The position numbers and the translations under genes are program-made. The notes beneath the pieces are model-generated. The model was not told the DNA's origin. It ran no database searches and saw only the letters and a program-made list of their open reading frames with translations. From NCBI RefSeq assembly GCF_000425425.1, contig NZ_AUDK01000001.1:186001-250000 (forward strand): a stretch of 64,000 bases of DNA. Reading direction: 5' to 3'. Shown piece after piece: positions 16,176 to 23,219 of this stretch (the first letter of the stretch is position 1; every line of letters starts with the position of its first letter). Source of the DNA: Flavobacterium daejeonense DSM 17708. GTDB taxonomy: Bacteria; Bacteroidota; Bacteroidia; Flavobacteriales; Flavobacteriaceae.

Positions 16176-17048
16176 ATGAAAGCATACGTATTTCCGGGTC
16201 AGGGAGCTCAATTTACAGGAATGGGTAAAGACTTATATGAAAACTCTCCATTAGCTAAAGAATTGTTTGAAAAAGCAAACGAAATATTAGGTTTCCGCAT
16301 CACAGACATCATGTTTGAAGGAACTGCTGAAGAATTAAAAGAAACTAAAGTTACCCAACCTGCTGTATTTTTGCACTCGGTAATCTTAGCTAAAACCTTA
16401 GAAGATTTCAATCCTGAAATGGTTGCCGGACATTCTCTTGGAGAATTTTCAGCCTTAGTTGCCAATGGCGCTTTGTCTTTTGAAGACGGATTAAAATTAG
16501 TTTCCCAAAGAGCTTTAGCCATGCAAAAAGCCTGCGAAATTACACCATCAACAATGGCTGCAGTTTTAGGATTAGCAGATAACGTTGTGGAAGAAGTTTG
16601 TGCTTCTATCGATGGAGTTGTAGTTGCTGCCAACTATAACTGTCCAGGTCAATTAGTAATTTCAGGAGAGTTTAAAGCAGTCGAATTGGCTTGCGAAAAA
16701 ATGAAAGAAGCCGGAGCCAAACGTGCCTTGTTATTACCTGTAGGAGGAGCTTTCCACTCGCCAATGATGGAACCTGCAAGAGAAGAATTGGCAGCTGCTA
16801 TTGAAGCGACAACTTTCTCTACTCCTATCTGTCCGGTTTACCAAAACGTAACCGCAAACGCCGTTTCGGATGCAGCTGAAATCAAGAAAAACTTAATCAT
16901 CCAACTGACTGCTCCTGTAAAATGGACACAATCAGTACAACAAATGATTGCTGACGGAGCAACATTATTTACTGAAGTTGGTCCCGGAAAAGTATTAACC
17001 GGATTAATTGGAAAAATCAATAAAGAAGCGGTTACGGCCAATGCTTAA
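16176..17048 (+). CDS. fabD: Malonyl-CoA:ACP transacylase
   Basis: This 290-residue enzyme loads malonyl groups onto acyl carrier protein for fatty acid synthesis. The FPGQGAQ oxyanion region is at 6-12. The nucleophile is Ser87 in GHSLGEFSA, with Arg112 (SQRALAMQ) binding the malonyl carboxylate and catalytic His194 (GGAFHSPMM). Length and motifs are normal for FabD. It appears to be monocistronic. Confidence 0.96.
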   Translation: MKAYVFPGQGAQFTGMGKDLYENSPLAKELFEKANEILGFRITDIMFEGTAEELKETKVTQPAVFLHSVILAKTLEDFNPEMVAGHSLGEFSALVANGALSFEDGLKLVSQRALAMQKACEITPSTMAAVLGLADNVVEEVCASIDGVVVAANYNCPGQLVISGEFKAVELACEKMKEAGAKRALLLPVGGAFHSPMMEPAREELAAAIEATTFSTPICPVYQNVTANAVSDAAEIKKNLIIQLTAPVKWTQSVQQMIADGATLFTEVGPGKVLTGLIGKINKEAVTANA

Positions 17049-17066
17049 ATAGTACTCAGTCATCAG

Positions 17067-17084
17067 TCCCGATAGTTATCGGGA
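17067..17084. repeat. TCCCGATA-GT-TATCGGGA palindrome
   Basis: A perfect 8-bp stem with a 2-nt loop lies just after fabD. It has no T-run, so it is more likely a dispersed palindromic repeat than a terminator. Confidence 0.45.
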
Positions 17085-17106
17085 TTAGATTTCAGTAATT
17101 ATATAG

Positions 17107-17144
17107 AGAATCCTCATCAACTTAGGTTTGTGAGGATTTTTATT
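17107..17144 (+). terminator. Terminator after fabD
   Basis: AATCCTCA (17109-17116) pairs with TGAGGATT (17131-17138), followed by TTTATTT. Confidence 0.7.
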
Positions 17145-17185
17145 TCATACAATTGTCTTCCAAAATTAGCTTTTGGAATTTTAGC

Positions 17186-17193
17186 TATCTTTG
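17186..17193 (+). promoter_or_regulatory. -7 box of the HipA-like/DUF3037 pair
   Basis: TATCTTTG is a perfect TAnnTTTG match that ends 18 bp before the start of the HipA-like kinase gene. Confidence 0.6.
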
Positions 17194-17211
17194 TTTTAAG
17201 AATTTCTTTTT

Positions 17212-18000
17212 ATGATTTCAAATTTACGAACCGTAAACGTTATCCGTTACATCACACCGCTCCGGGAAGGTGGTTCCTTACCTGCCTTAGCCGAAGCTGA
17301 TGACGACTTTAAATATGTATTAAAATTCAGAGGTGCCGGTCATGGCGTAAAAGCTTTAATTGCTGAATTCTTAGGTGGTCAAATCGCTAAATTTCTAGGG
17401 CTTCCGGTACCTGAATTAGTTTTTGCCGAACTGGATGAAGCTTTTGGAAGAACGGAAGCGGATGAAGAAATTCAGGATTTATTAAAATTTAGTCAGGGAT
17501 TAAATTTGGGATTGCATTATTTATCAGGTGCTATTACTTATGATGCAGCGGCCAATGATTGTGAGGCGTTATTAGCTTCAAAAATTGTTTGGCTAGATGC
17601 TTTCATCACTAATGTTGACAGAACTTTCAAAAACACCAATCTTTTAATTTGGAAAAAAGAACTGTGGATCATAGACCATGGAGCTTCCTTTTATTTTCAT
17701 CATTTCTGGATTAATTGGGAAAAAACAACGCAAACTCCCTTTGCCTTGATTAAAGATCATGTTTTATTGCCAAAAGCCTCCAGACTTGAAGAAGCGCATC
17801 AGGAATTTACCGCTGCATTAAACGACGCTGTTTTACAGGAAATTGTCAATCAAATTCCGGAAGACTGGTTGCACTGGGAAGATCAAATGTTAACGGCAGA
17901 AGAGATCAAAGCCGTTTATTTTCAATTTTTAAGCATGCGTTTAAAGAACGCCGAAATATTTCTAAAACAAGCTCAAGATGCACGAACAACACTTATATGA
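17212..18000 (+). CDS. HipA-like kinase family protein (HipA_2)
   Basis: This 262-residue protein resembles the C-terminal kinase part of HipA but lacks its N-terminal subdomain. Visible kinase features are Lys38 in VLKFRGAGHG, a catalytic-loop-like NVDRTFKNTN (Asp136, Asn141/143) and IIDHGASF (Asp155) in the position of the DFG motif. These suggest that ATP and metal binding are retained. The downstream DUF3037 gene overlaps by 23 bp, so the pair is translated together. Biochemical function is unknown; classical HipA phosphorylates a tRNA synthetase. No HipB-like repressor is adjacent. Confidence 0.82.
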   Translation: MISNLRTVNVIRYITPLREGGSLPALAEADDDFKYVLKFRGAGHGVKALIAEFLGGQIAKFLGLPVPELVFAELDEAFGRTEADEEIQDLLKFSQGLNLGLHYLSGAITYDAAANDCEALLASKIVWLDAFITNVDRTFKNTNLLIWKKELWIIDHGASFYFHHFWINWEKTTQTPFALIKDHVLLPKASRLEEAHQEFTAALNDAVLQEIVNQIPEDWLHWEDQMLTAEEIKAVYFQFLSMRLKNAEIFLKQAQDARTTLI

Positions 18001-18361
18001 ATATGCTGTCATTCGTGTAGTACCTAAAGTAGAACGCGAAGAATTTATTAATGTAGGATTGATGCTTTACTGCAAACGTCAAAAATATTTACGTATTCAG
18101 TATCAAATTCCAGCAAAAAAAATTCGTCTTTTTTGCAATGAATTTGATTTGGACCAACTCAAAACAAATTTAGATTCTTTTGTGGCTATTTGTGAAGGCA
18201 AAAAAAATGCAGGACCAATTGCACAATTAGAAAAAGACGAGCGTTTTAGATGGCTTACAGCAGTTAAAAGCTCCAGTATACAAACTTCAAGACCACATTC
18301 GGGTTTTAGTAGCAATTTGGATCAGACTTTTGAAAAATTATATTCTGAATTAGTTTTATAA
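17978..18361 (+). CDS. DUF3037 family protein
   Basis: This 127-residue protein begins YEYAVIRVVPKVEREEFINVGLMLYC, the characteristic DUF3037 N-terminus, and ends with KSSSIQTSRPHSGFSSNLDQTFEKLY. The start lies inside the end of the HipA-like gene (23-bp overlap in a different frame). DUF3037 genes commonly accompany this HipA-like type. No catalytic motif is recognised; a regulatory partner role is inferred from the coupling. Confidence 0.83.
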   Translation: MHEQHLYEYAVIRVVPKVEREEFINVGLMLYCKRQKYLRIQYQIPAKKIRLFCNEFDLDQLKTNLDSFVAICEGKKNAGPIAQLEKDERFRWLTAVKSSSIQTSRPHSGFSSNLDQTFEKLYSELVL

Positions 18362-18417
18362 GAAGAATTGTTTTTATAAATACATTCCTCGTAAGCGGAA
18401 GTTTAAGAGGATTTATT

Positions 18418-18425
18418 TATATTTG
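18418..18425 (+). promoter_or_regulatory. -7 box of a small lipoprotein gene
   Basis: TATATTTG matches TAnnTTTG and lies 39 bp before the start at 18465. Confidence 0.5.
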
Positions 18426-18464
18426 AAAGACAAGGTTTAAATACAAATCTCAAATATCCTACAA

Positions 18465-18716
18465 ATGAAAAAAACAATTTTAGCAGCAGCTTGTATGCTG
18501 ATTGCAATGGCTTCCTGCCAGGACAAAACAAAAGACAAAATTAAAGATGCTAAAGAGGCTGTTGGAGCTGAAGTTGAACAAAAAATAGATACTGTGAGCA
18601 AAAAAGTCGATACTGCCATTGATTCTACTCAATCAAAAACAGCTAAAATCCTTGAAAAAGGAGCAGAAAAAATGGATAAAGCTGCAGAACAATTAAAAGA
18701 AGCTTCTAAAAAATAA
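18465..18716 (+). CDS. Small lysine-rich lipoprotein
   Basis: This 83-residue protein has a lipoprotein signal peptide with lipobox MASC (Cys18). The mature part is charged, lacks aromatic residues and is probably a continuous amphipathic helix (repeats such as VSKKVDTAIDS and EKGAEKMDKAAEQLKEASKK). The pattern resembles small LEA-like or Lpp-like envelope proteins. No specific function is recognised. Confidence 0.75.
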   Translation: MKKTILAAACMLIAMASCQDKTKDKIKDAKEAVGAEVEQKIDTVSKKVDTAIDSTQSKTAKILEKGAEKMDKAAEQLKEASKK

Positions 18717-18722
18717 TCCAAA

Positions 18723-18765
18723 AAAAATCCCAAATTACCAGTCTGGTAGTTTGGGATTTTTACTT
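18723..18765. terminator. Bidirectional terminator between convergent genes
   Basis: AATCCCAAATTACCA and TGGTAGTTTGGGATT form a long stem (about 18726-18740 with 18744-18758), flanked by A-runs on the left and T-runs on the right. It serves the lipoprotein gene and the NTF2-like gene. Confidence 0.8.
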
Positions 18766-18778
18766 TTATAGCTTTTTT

Positions 18779-19222
18779 TTACTGAGGTAATTTAAACGCC
18801 TGTCTCGCTATGAGCAACCACTTGTTTTTTTGCTTTTGCCAAACCAGTACGTTACCAATTTTGATATCTTTTTCAACACCGCTATCTTTAGTATGTGCTG
18901 CCAGATTATGTCTTACAATAGCAACATCTCCGGTAATTTGAATGCTTTGATTTTGAAATTCTATCGTCACAAAATCCGATTCTCCATTGAGTAATTTTTC
19001 AATGAAAACTTTTTGATCCTGAAGTACACCACTGGAATGTCCGTAACTTAAATCTTTTGAAGTTAGGGATTTCAAACCTTCAACAGTTGGATCGATTAAA
19101 GCTTTGCGCAAAGCTTCTACTCTGTCAGCGACCACTTTTTCTTCTTTAGCAATACTAGCATTTTGGGCCCAATTTGAAAAAGAAATCAAAAACAACGCAA
19201 AAACAAACAAGGATTTTTTCAT
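18779..19222 (-). CDS. Secreted NTF2-like (DUF4440-type) protein
   Basis: This 147-residue protein has a cleavable signal peptide (about 1-19, ending NWAQ). The mature domain follows the SnoaL/NTF2 pattern: VADRVEALRKALIDPTVEGL, LSYGHSSGVLQDQKVFIEKL, VAIVRHNLAAHT and a final KNKWLLIARQAFKL. Family members include small enzymes and ligand-binding proteins; no active site can be named. It starts 2 bp after the aminotransferase stop, so the two are cotranscribed. Confidence 0.85.
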   Translation of the reverse strand: MKKSLFVFALFLISFSNWAQNASIAKEEKVVADRVEALRKALIDPTVEGLKSLTSKDLSYGHSSGVLQDQKVFIEKLLNGESDFVTIEFQNQSIQITGDVAIVRHNLAAHTKDSGVEKDIKIGNVLVWQKQKNKWLLIARQAFKLPQ

Positions 19223-19224
19223 AT

Positions 19225-20358
19225 TTATTGATTTAAAAATTCTAAAACAGAATCAGTTATAAATTGGATTTGTTCATCGTCTAATTCCGTATGCATTGGC
19301 AACGAAATCACTTCCTGAACCAATTGATTAGTTACCGGAAAATCTTCTTCTTTGTAACGAACATCTGCATAAGCTTTTTGCGAATGCAAAGGAATTGGAT
19401 AATAAATCGCACAAGGAATTCCTTTATTTAATAAATGTTGCATCAATCCGTTTCTGTCTTTACCAATAATCCTCAAAGTATATTGATGAAAAACGTGATT
19501 ATTTTCATTTGCATCAAAAGAAGGAATAATAATATTTGGATGCGATCCTAAAGCCACATTGTACTTGCTTGCAGCCAATCGACGGGCAGTGTTATAATTA
19601 TCCAAAAATGGTAATTTAGCATTCAAAACCGCAGCCTGAACACTGTCTAACCTTGAATTCACCCCTACCACATCATGATGGTAACGCTCGTACATTCCGT
19701 GATTGACAATTCCGCGAATAATGTGTGCCAATGCATCGTCATTCGTAAAAATTGCACCTCCATCACCGTAACAGCCTAAATTTTTAGACGGAAAAAAGGA
19801 AGTCGCACCTATATGACCAATAGTTCCTGCCTTAGTTTTTGTCCCTTTTAAAGAAACATAATCCGCACCAATAGCCTGCGCATTATCTTCGATAACATAC
19901 AAATTATGCGCTGTAGCCAGTTCCATAATCTCGTCCATATTAGCTGCGCGACCGAATAAATGTACCGGAACGATCGCTTTTGTTTTAGGCGTGATCGCAG
20001 CTTTAATTTTTTCTAAAGAAATATTCATGGTATCCACATCCACATCTACCAAAACCGGTGTTAGTTGCAACAAAGCAATCACCTCCACAGTAGCTGCAAA
20101 AGTAAAATCGGCAGTAATTACCTCATCACCCGGTTTTAAACCTAATCCCATCATCGCAATTTGCAAGGCATCGGTACCATTAGCACAAGGAATCACATGT
20201 TTTACTCCTAAATAATCTTCCAAAGATTTTTGAAACTGATGCACCTGAGGACCATTAATATAAGCTGTATTATCCAAAACTTCCTGAATAGAAGTGTTAA
20301 CCGTAGCAGCAATTTTATCGTATTGACTTTTTAAGTCAACCATTTGAATTTTCTTCAT
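19225..20358 (-). CDS. DegT/DnrJ/EryC1/StrS-family sugar aminotransferase
   Basis: This 377-residue PLP enzyme belongs to the nucleotide-sugar aminotransferase family. The cofactor lysine is Lys192 in SFFPSKNLGCYGDGGA. Other family blocks are IPCANGTDALQIAMMGLG, ADFTFAATVEV and VIEDNAQAIGA. Such enzymes transaminate keto-sugars for lipopolysaccharide or glycan synthesis. It is divergent from the KDO transferase gene, consistent with envelope glycan synthesis. The precise sugar is not determinable. Confidence 0.93.
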   Translation of the reverse strand: MKKIQMVDLKSQYDKIAATVNTSIQEVLDNTAYINGPQVHQFQKSLEDYLGVKHVIPCANGTDALQIAMMGLGLKPGDEVITADFTFAATVEVIALLQLTPVLVDVDVDTMNISLEKIKAAITPKTKAIVPVHLFGRAANMDEIMELATAHNLYVIEDNAQAIGADYVSLKGTKTKAGTIGHIGATSFFPSKNLGCYGDGGAIFTNDDALAHIIRGIVNHGMYERYHHDVVGVNSRLDSVQAAVLNAKLPFLDNYNTARRLAASKYNVALGSHPNIIIPSFDANENNHVFHQYTLRIIGKDRNGLMQHLLNKGIPCAIYYPIPLHSQKAYADVRYKEEDFPVTNQLVQEVISLPMHTELDDEQIQFITDSVLEFLNQ

Positions 20359-20512
20359 TTCAACTGTATTAAATAATTAGAAAGTTGTTGTTTTTACACT
20401 TATTAATCAACAACTAAACTTTCACAAAAGGGAAACAAAAATAGCTATTATTGACTTCAAACCAATGTTTTTAAGCCAAAGAAAATGTATTTTAGCCGCA
20501 AAAAAATTCCCA

Positions 20513-21766
20513 ATGCTTTTTCTATACAATATCCTCATTACAATTACCGCACTTTTGCTAAAATTCGTTGCGCTATTCAACCCAAAAATAAAATTGTTCG
20601 TTGCCGGCAGAAAAACAGTTTTTAAGACGCTTTCGCTAAAAATAAACGGCAACGATAAAACCATCTGGTTTCACGCTGCCTCTTTAGGAGAATACGAACA
20701 AGGTTTACCGGTTATTGAAAAAATCAAAGAAAAATATCCTTCCCACAAAATTGTTTTGACTTTCTTTTCCCCTTCTGGTTATGAAGTTCGTAAAAACAAT
20801 ACCATTACCGATGCCACTGTTTATTTACCTTTGGACACCAAAAAAAATGCTCAAAAATTCTTAAAACTCGTTCATCCGGAAATGGCTTTCTTTATTAAAT
20901 ATGAATATTGGCCAAATTACCTCAACGAACTCCATAAATTAAAAACTCCCACTTATTTAATTTCGGGGATTTTTAGAGAAAACCAAGTGTTCTTTAAATG
21001 GTACGGACAATTTTACCGCAATGCATTAAACACATTTACTTTCTTTTTTGTCCAAAATGAATTATCCAAAAAACTACTAAATCAACTTAACAAAACCAAT
21101 GTCATTGTTTCAGGCGATACTCGTTTTGACAGGGTTGTCACTATTTTAGAAAAAAACAACACTTTAGATTTTATTTCTACATTTAAAAACAATACAACGA
21201 CTATCGTTGTTGGAAGCTCCTGGCCCAAAGACGAAGAATTACTTATTGACTACATAAACACTACTACACAAAAAGTCAAATTCATAATTGCTCCGCACAA
21301 CATCAAAAGTGAGCAAATTGAAAAATTAAAAAATACCATCAACAAGAAAACAGTTCTCTTTAGCGAAAAAGAAAATAAAAATTTAGCCGATTTTGAGGTT
21401 TTTATCATTGACACCATCGGGATTTTGACCAAAATTTACAGCTATGCCAACATTGCCTACGTAGGCGGCGGTTTTGGAAACCCGGGCGTTCACAATATAT
21501 TAGAACCAGCCACTTTTGGTGTTCCCATCGTTATCGGCCCTAACTATTCGCATTTTGCAGAAGCTGTCGATTTAGTAAATCTTGAAGGCTGTACAAGCAT
21601 CAACAACAATCAGGAATTATCCGAAATTTTCAACAGCTTAATTACAGAGGAAACTCATTGTAAGAAAAAAGGTGGTATTTGTAAAAACTTTGTAAATAAA
21701 AATAAAGGCGCCACTTCGCTGATTTTAGAAAAAATAGCAACTCTAAATACTAAAATCGAGTTTTAA
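20513..21766 (+). CDS. waaA: 3-deoxy-D-manno-octulosonic acid (KDO) transferase
   Basis: This GT30-family enzyme transfers KDO to lipid A precursors at the inner membrane. The N-terminal anchor is MLFLYNILITITALLLKFVA, followed by IWFHAASLGEYEQGLPVI, FFSPSGYEVRK, FFIKYEYWPNYL and the C-terminal VGGGFGNPGVHNILEPATFG and IGPNYSHFAEA blocks. The frame extends back to 20465, but the membrane helix that normally begins these proteins starts at the ATG at 20513, so that start is chosen (417 residues). It is divergent from a nucleotide-sugar aminotransferase. Confidence 0.92.
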   Translation: MLFLYNILITITALLLKFVALFNPKIKLFVAGRKTVFKTLSLKINGNDKTIWFHAASLGEYEQGLPVIEKIKEKYPSHKIVLTFFSPSGYEVRKNNTITDATVYLPLDTKKNAQKFLKLVHPEMAFFIKYEYWPNYLNELHKLKTPTYLISGIFRENQVFFKWYGQFYRNALNTFTFFFVQNELSKKLLNQLNKTNVIVSGDTRFDRVVTILEKNNTLDFISTFKNNTTTIVVGSSWPKDEELLIDYINTTTQKVKFIIAPHNIKSEQIEKLKNTINKKTVLFSEKENKNLADFEVFIIDTIGILTKIYSYANIAYVGGGFGNPGVHNILEPATFGVPIVIGPNYSHFAEAVDLVNLEGCTSINNNQELSEIFNSLITEETHCKKKGGICKNFVNKNKGATSLILEKIATLNTKIEF

Positions 21767-22155
21767 ACGAACCGAAATAACTTATCCTCTTTCTATTTTT
21801 CCTTTTGAAAAAAACTTTTATAACCTTCTAACTAAATCTCAAAAATCAAGGTTTTTAATAACTGTTTTCTCAAAAAAGACATTCTTAGATTTGAAAATTC
21901 ACAAAAAACGGCTTCCTAAAAGAAAACACAACCATAAAACATTTAAAATCAAAACATTAAAAAACAGCTTTTTTTAGTATTTATTAAAAAAACAAAGTGA
22001 TTTAAACTGCAATATATAATCATTAAATTAGACCAATTATCCGCAAAATATAATCGAATAATATTTAAAAAAAAAAAAATGAAAAAATATTTTACATATC
22101 AAAAATTTTATATCTTTGCCTCGAATTAATAATTAACCTTTTATAATAAAGTAAG
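21767..22155. other. A/T-rich intergenic stretch without genes; contains a strong -7 box
   Basis: These 389 bp are extremely A/T-rich and hold no plausible coding frame. A run of 13 A lies at 22067-22079. TATCTTTG (22111-22118) is a perfect TAnnTTTG promoter box for the following lipoprotein, leaving a leader of about 30 nt. No RNA gene was recognised. The upstream A-tracts may act as a promoter-stimulating curve. Confidence 0.6.
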
Positions 22156-22359
22156 ATGAAAAAAGTATTTTTAAGTTTAGCTGTAGTTGCTGTATTATCT
22201 GTTGTATCTTGTAAAAAAGCTGAAGCTCCTGCTGAGGAAGCTGCTGCTGACACAACTGCTGTAGAAGCTGTTGACACTGCTGCTGTTGCTGCTGATACTG
22301 CTGCTGTTGCTGTTGATACTGCTGCTGCTCCAGCTGCTGAAGCTCCTGCTGCTGAGTAA
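22156..22359 (+). CDS. Small alanine-rich lipoprotein
   Basis: This 67-residue protein has signal peptide MKKVFLSLAVVAVLSVVSC with lipobox VVSC (Cys19). The mature part is low complexity: mostly Ala, Val, Asp, Thr, Glu and Pro, with the unit DTAAVAV/A repeated three times and flanking EAPAEE/EAPAAE. The DNA repeats GCTGCTGTTGCTG-type units. It has a strong promoter and its own terminator, suggesting an abundant single-gene transcript. The function is unknown. Confidence 0.72.
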   Translation: MKKVFLSLAVVAVLSVVSCKKAEAPAEEAAADTTAVEAVDTAAVAADTAAVAVDTAAAPAAEAPAAE

Positions 22360-22384
22360 TTACTAAACTACAGTAAAAAAAATC

Positions 22385-22413
22385 AAGCCGTTACAATGTA
22401 ACGGCTTTTTTTA
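22385..22413 (+). terminator. Terminator of the alanine-rich lipoprotein gene
   Basis: A perfect 10-bp stem AAGCCGTTAC / GTAACGGCTT with a 3-nt loop (22385-22407) is followed by a T-run. Confidence 0.9.
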
Positions 22414-22448
22414 TACCCATAAATTCCCAACAAAAAGAATTAGTTTAA

Positions 22449-22796
22449 TTATTCCGGAAACACAAATCCATTATTAGCAAAATCCAATATCTCTGCCTTC
22501 GAACCGTATTTCACAATCTCATCAATCCCTTTCTGCACCATCAATTCCGTACTGTATTTTCGACTTACGGCAATCACTTTATTATCTACAACCACTCTGA
22601 AAAAAAACTTCCCTTTAGAGGTTTTAAATTTCACATAAGAACAAGTCTCCAGCACAGAAAGCAAATATTCAGCATCCGCCTCACAATCCATCCGCAACTC
22701 ATAAGCATTACTCGTAAAAATAGTTTTCCCTTTTCTGGAAACAAACTCAAACTTATAATCACCGCTAAATCTTTTACTAATAACAAAAGTCCCCAT
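22449..22796 (-). CDS. DUF1508 / YegP-like protein
   Basis: This 115-residue protein contains two related beta-type repeats: FVISKRFSGDYKFEFVSRKGKTIFTSNAY and YVKFKTSKGKFFFRVVVDNKVIAVSRKYS. This is the duplicated YegP fold of DUF1508. The frame extends upstream to 22826, but the preceding residues (MFFFFLRVRN) are not family-like, so MGTFVISKR at 22796 is the likelier start. The function is unknown. Confidence 0.82.
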   Translation of the reverse strand: MGTFVISKRFSGDYKFEFVSRKGKTIFTSNAYELRMDCEADAEYLLSVLETCSYVKFKTSKGKFFFRVVVDNKVIAVSRKYSTELMVQKGIDEIVKYGSKAEILDFANNGFVFPE

Positions 22797-22860
22797 ATTC
22801 CTTACCCTCAGAAAAAAGAAAAACACTTATGCTTTCCTATTTTTTTAAACAAAACCAATA

Positions 22861-22896
22861 TAAAACAAAAAAGCTTCAAACAAACGTTTGAAGCTT
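22861..22896 (-). terminator. Terminator of the tRNA unit
   Basis: An 11-bp perfect stem (22871-22881 with 22886-22896) has a 4-nt loop and, on the minus strand, is followed by TTTTTTGTTTTA. It lies directly after tRNA-Leu. Confidence 0.85.
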
Positions 22897-22902
22897 TCTT
22901 TG

Positions 22903-22988
22903 TACTCAGAGCGGGACTTGAACCCGCACGAACATTGCTGTTCACTGGATTTTAAGTCCAGCGTGTCTACCAATTTCACCATCCGAGC
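22903..22988 (-). tRNA. tRNA-Leu (anticodon UAA)
   Basis: This is an 86-nt class II tRNA. The acceptor stem GCTCGGA pairs with TCTGAGT, with wobble pairs. The anticodon arm is CTGGA-CTTAAAA-TCCAG, giving anticodon TAA. There is a long variable arm and a T arm GCGGGTTCAAGTCCCGC. The CCA end is not encoded. Confidence 0.95.
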
Positions 22989-23002
22989 ATGATGCAATAT
23001 TG

Positions 23003-23075
23003 AGCGAAAAACGGGGCTCGAACCCGCGACCTCGACCTTGGCAAGGTCGCGCTCTACCAACTGAGCTATTTTCGC
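23003..23075 (-). tRNA. tRNA-Gly (anticodon GCC)
   Basis: This 73-nt tRNA has acceptor GCGAAAA pairing with TTTTCGC, D arm TAGCTCAGTTGGTAGAGC, anticodon loop TTGCCAA (GCC) within a GACCT...AGGTC stem, and T loop TTCGAGC. It lies 14 bp upstream of tRNA-Leu on the same strand, so both are one transcript. Confidence 0.96.
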
Positions 23076-23123
23076 ATTAACAATTCTTAAAAGAACCGCA
23101 ACACTTATTCGGTATTGCGGATG

Positions 23124-23131
23124 CAAATTTA
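23124..23131 (-). promoter_or_regulatory. -7 box of the tRNA unit
   Basis: On the minus strand TAAATTTG matches TAnnTTTG and precedes the mature tRNA-Gly 5' end by 48 bp. The 5' leader includes an inverted repeat CCGCAA / TTGCGG. Confidence 0.6.
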
Positions 23132-23219
23132 AGACCTTTTTCCGATTACACAAGAATTTTTAGAAAAAAAATCAAATCTATCAACTAAGATTTTGATTTA
23201 CTTCGTTTTAAAAACAAAT

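Noticed and set aside
16208..16633. A 141-residue minus-strand frame inside fabD
   Set aside because: Antisense to a complete FabD sequence with intact active-site motifs; codon shadow only.
20465..20512. Upstream start for the KDO transferase
   Set aside because: The extra 16 residues are not family-like; the membrane anchor begins at the ATG at 20513.
22236..22359. GCTGCTGTTGCTG-type tandem DNA repeats as a possible CRISPR or satellite
   Set aside because: Units are short, in frame and encode a low-complexity lipoprotein; there are no spacers.
22845..23153. A 102-residue minus-strand open frame across two tRNAs
   Set aside because: It consists mainly of translated tRNA-Leu and tRNA-Gly sequence, so it is not a protein gene.
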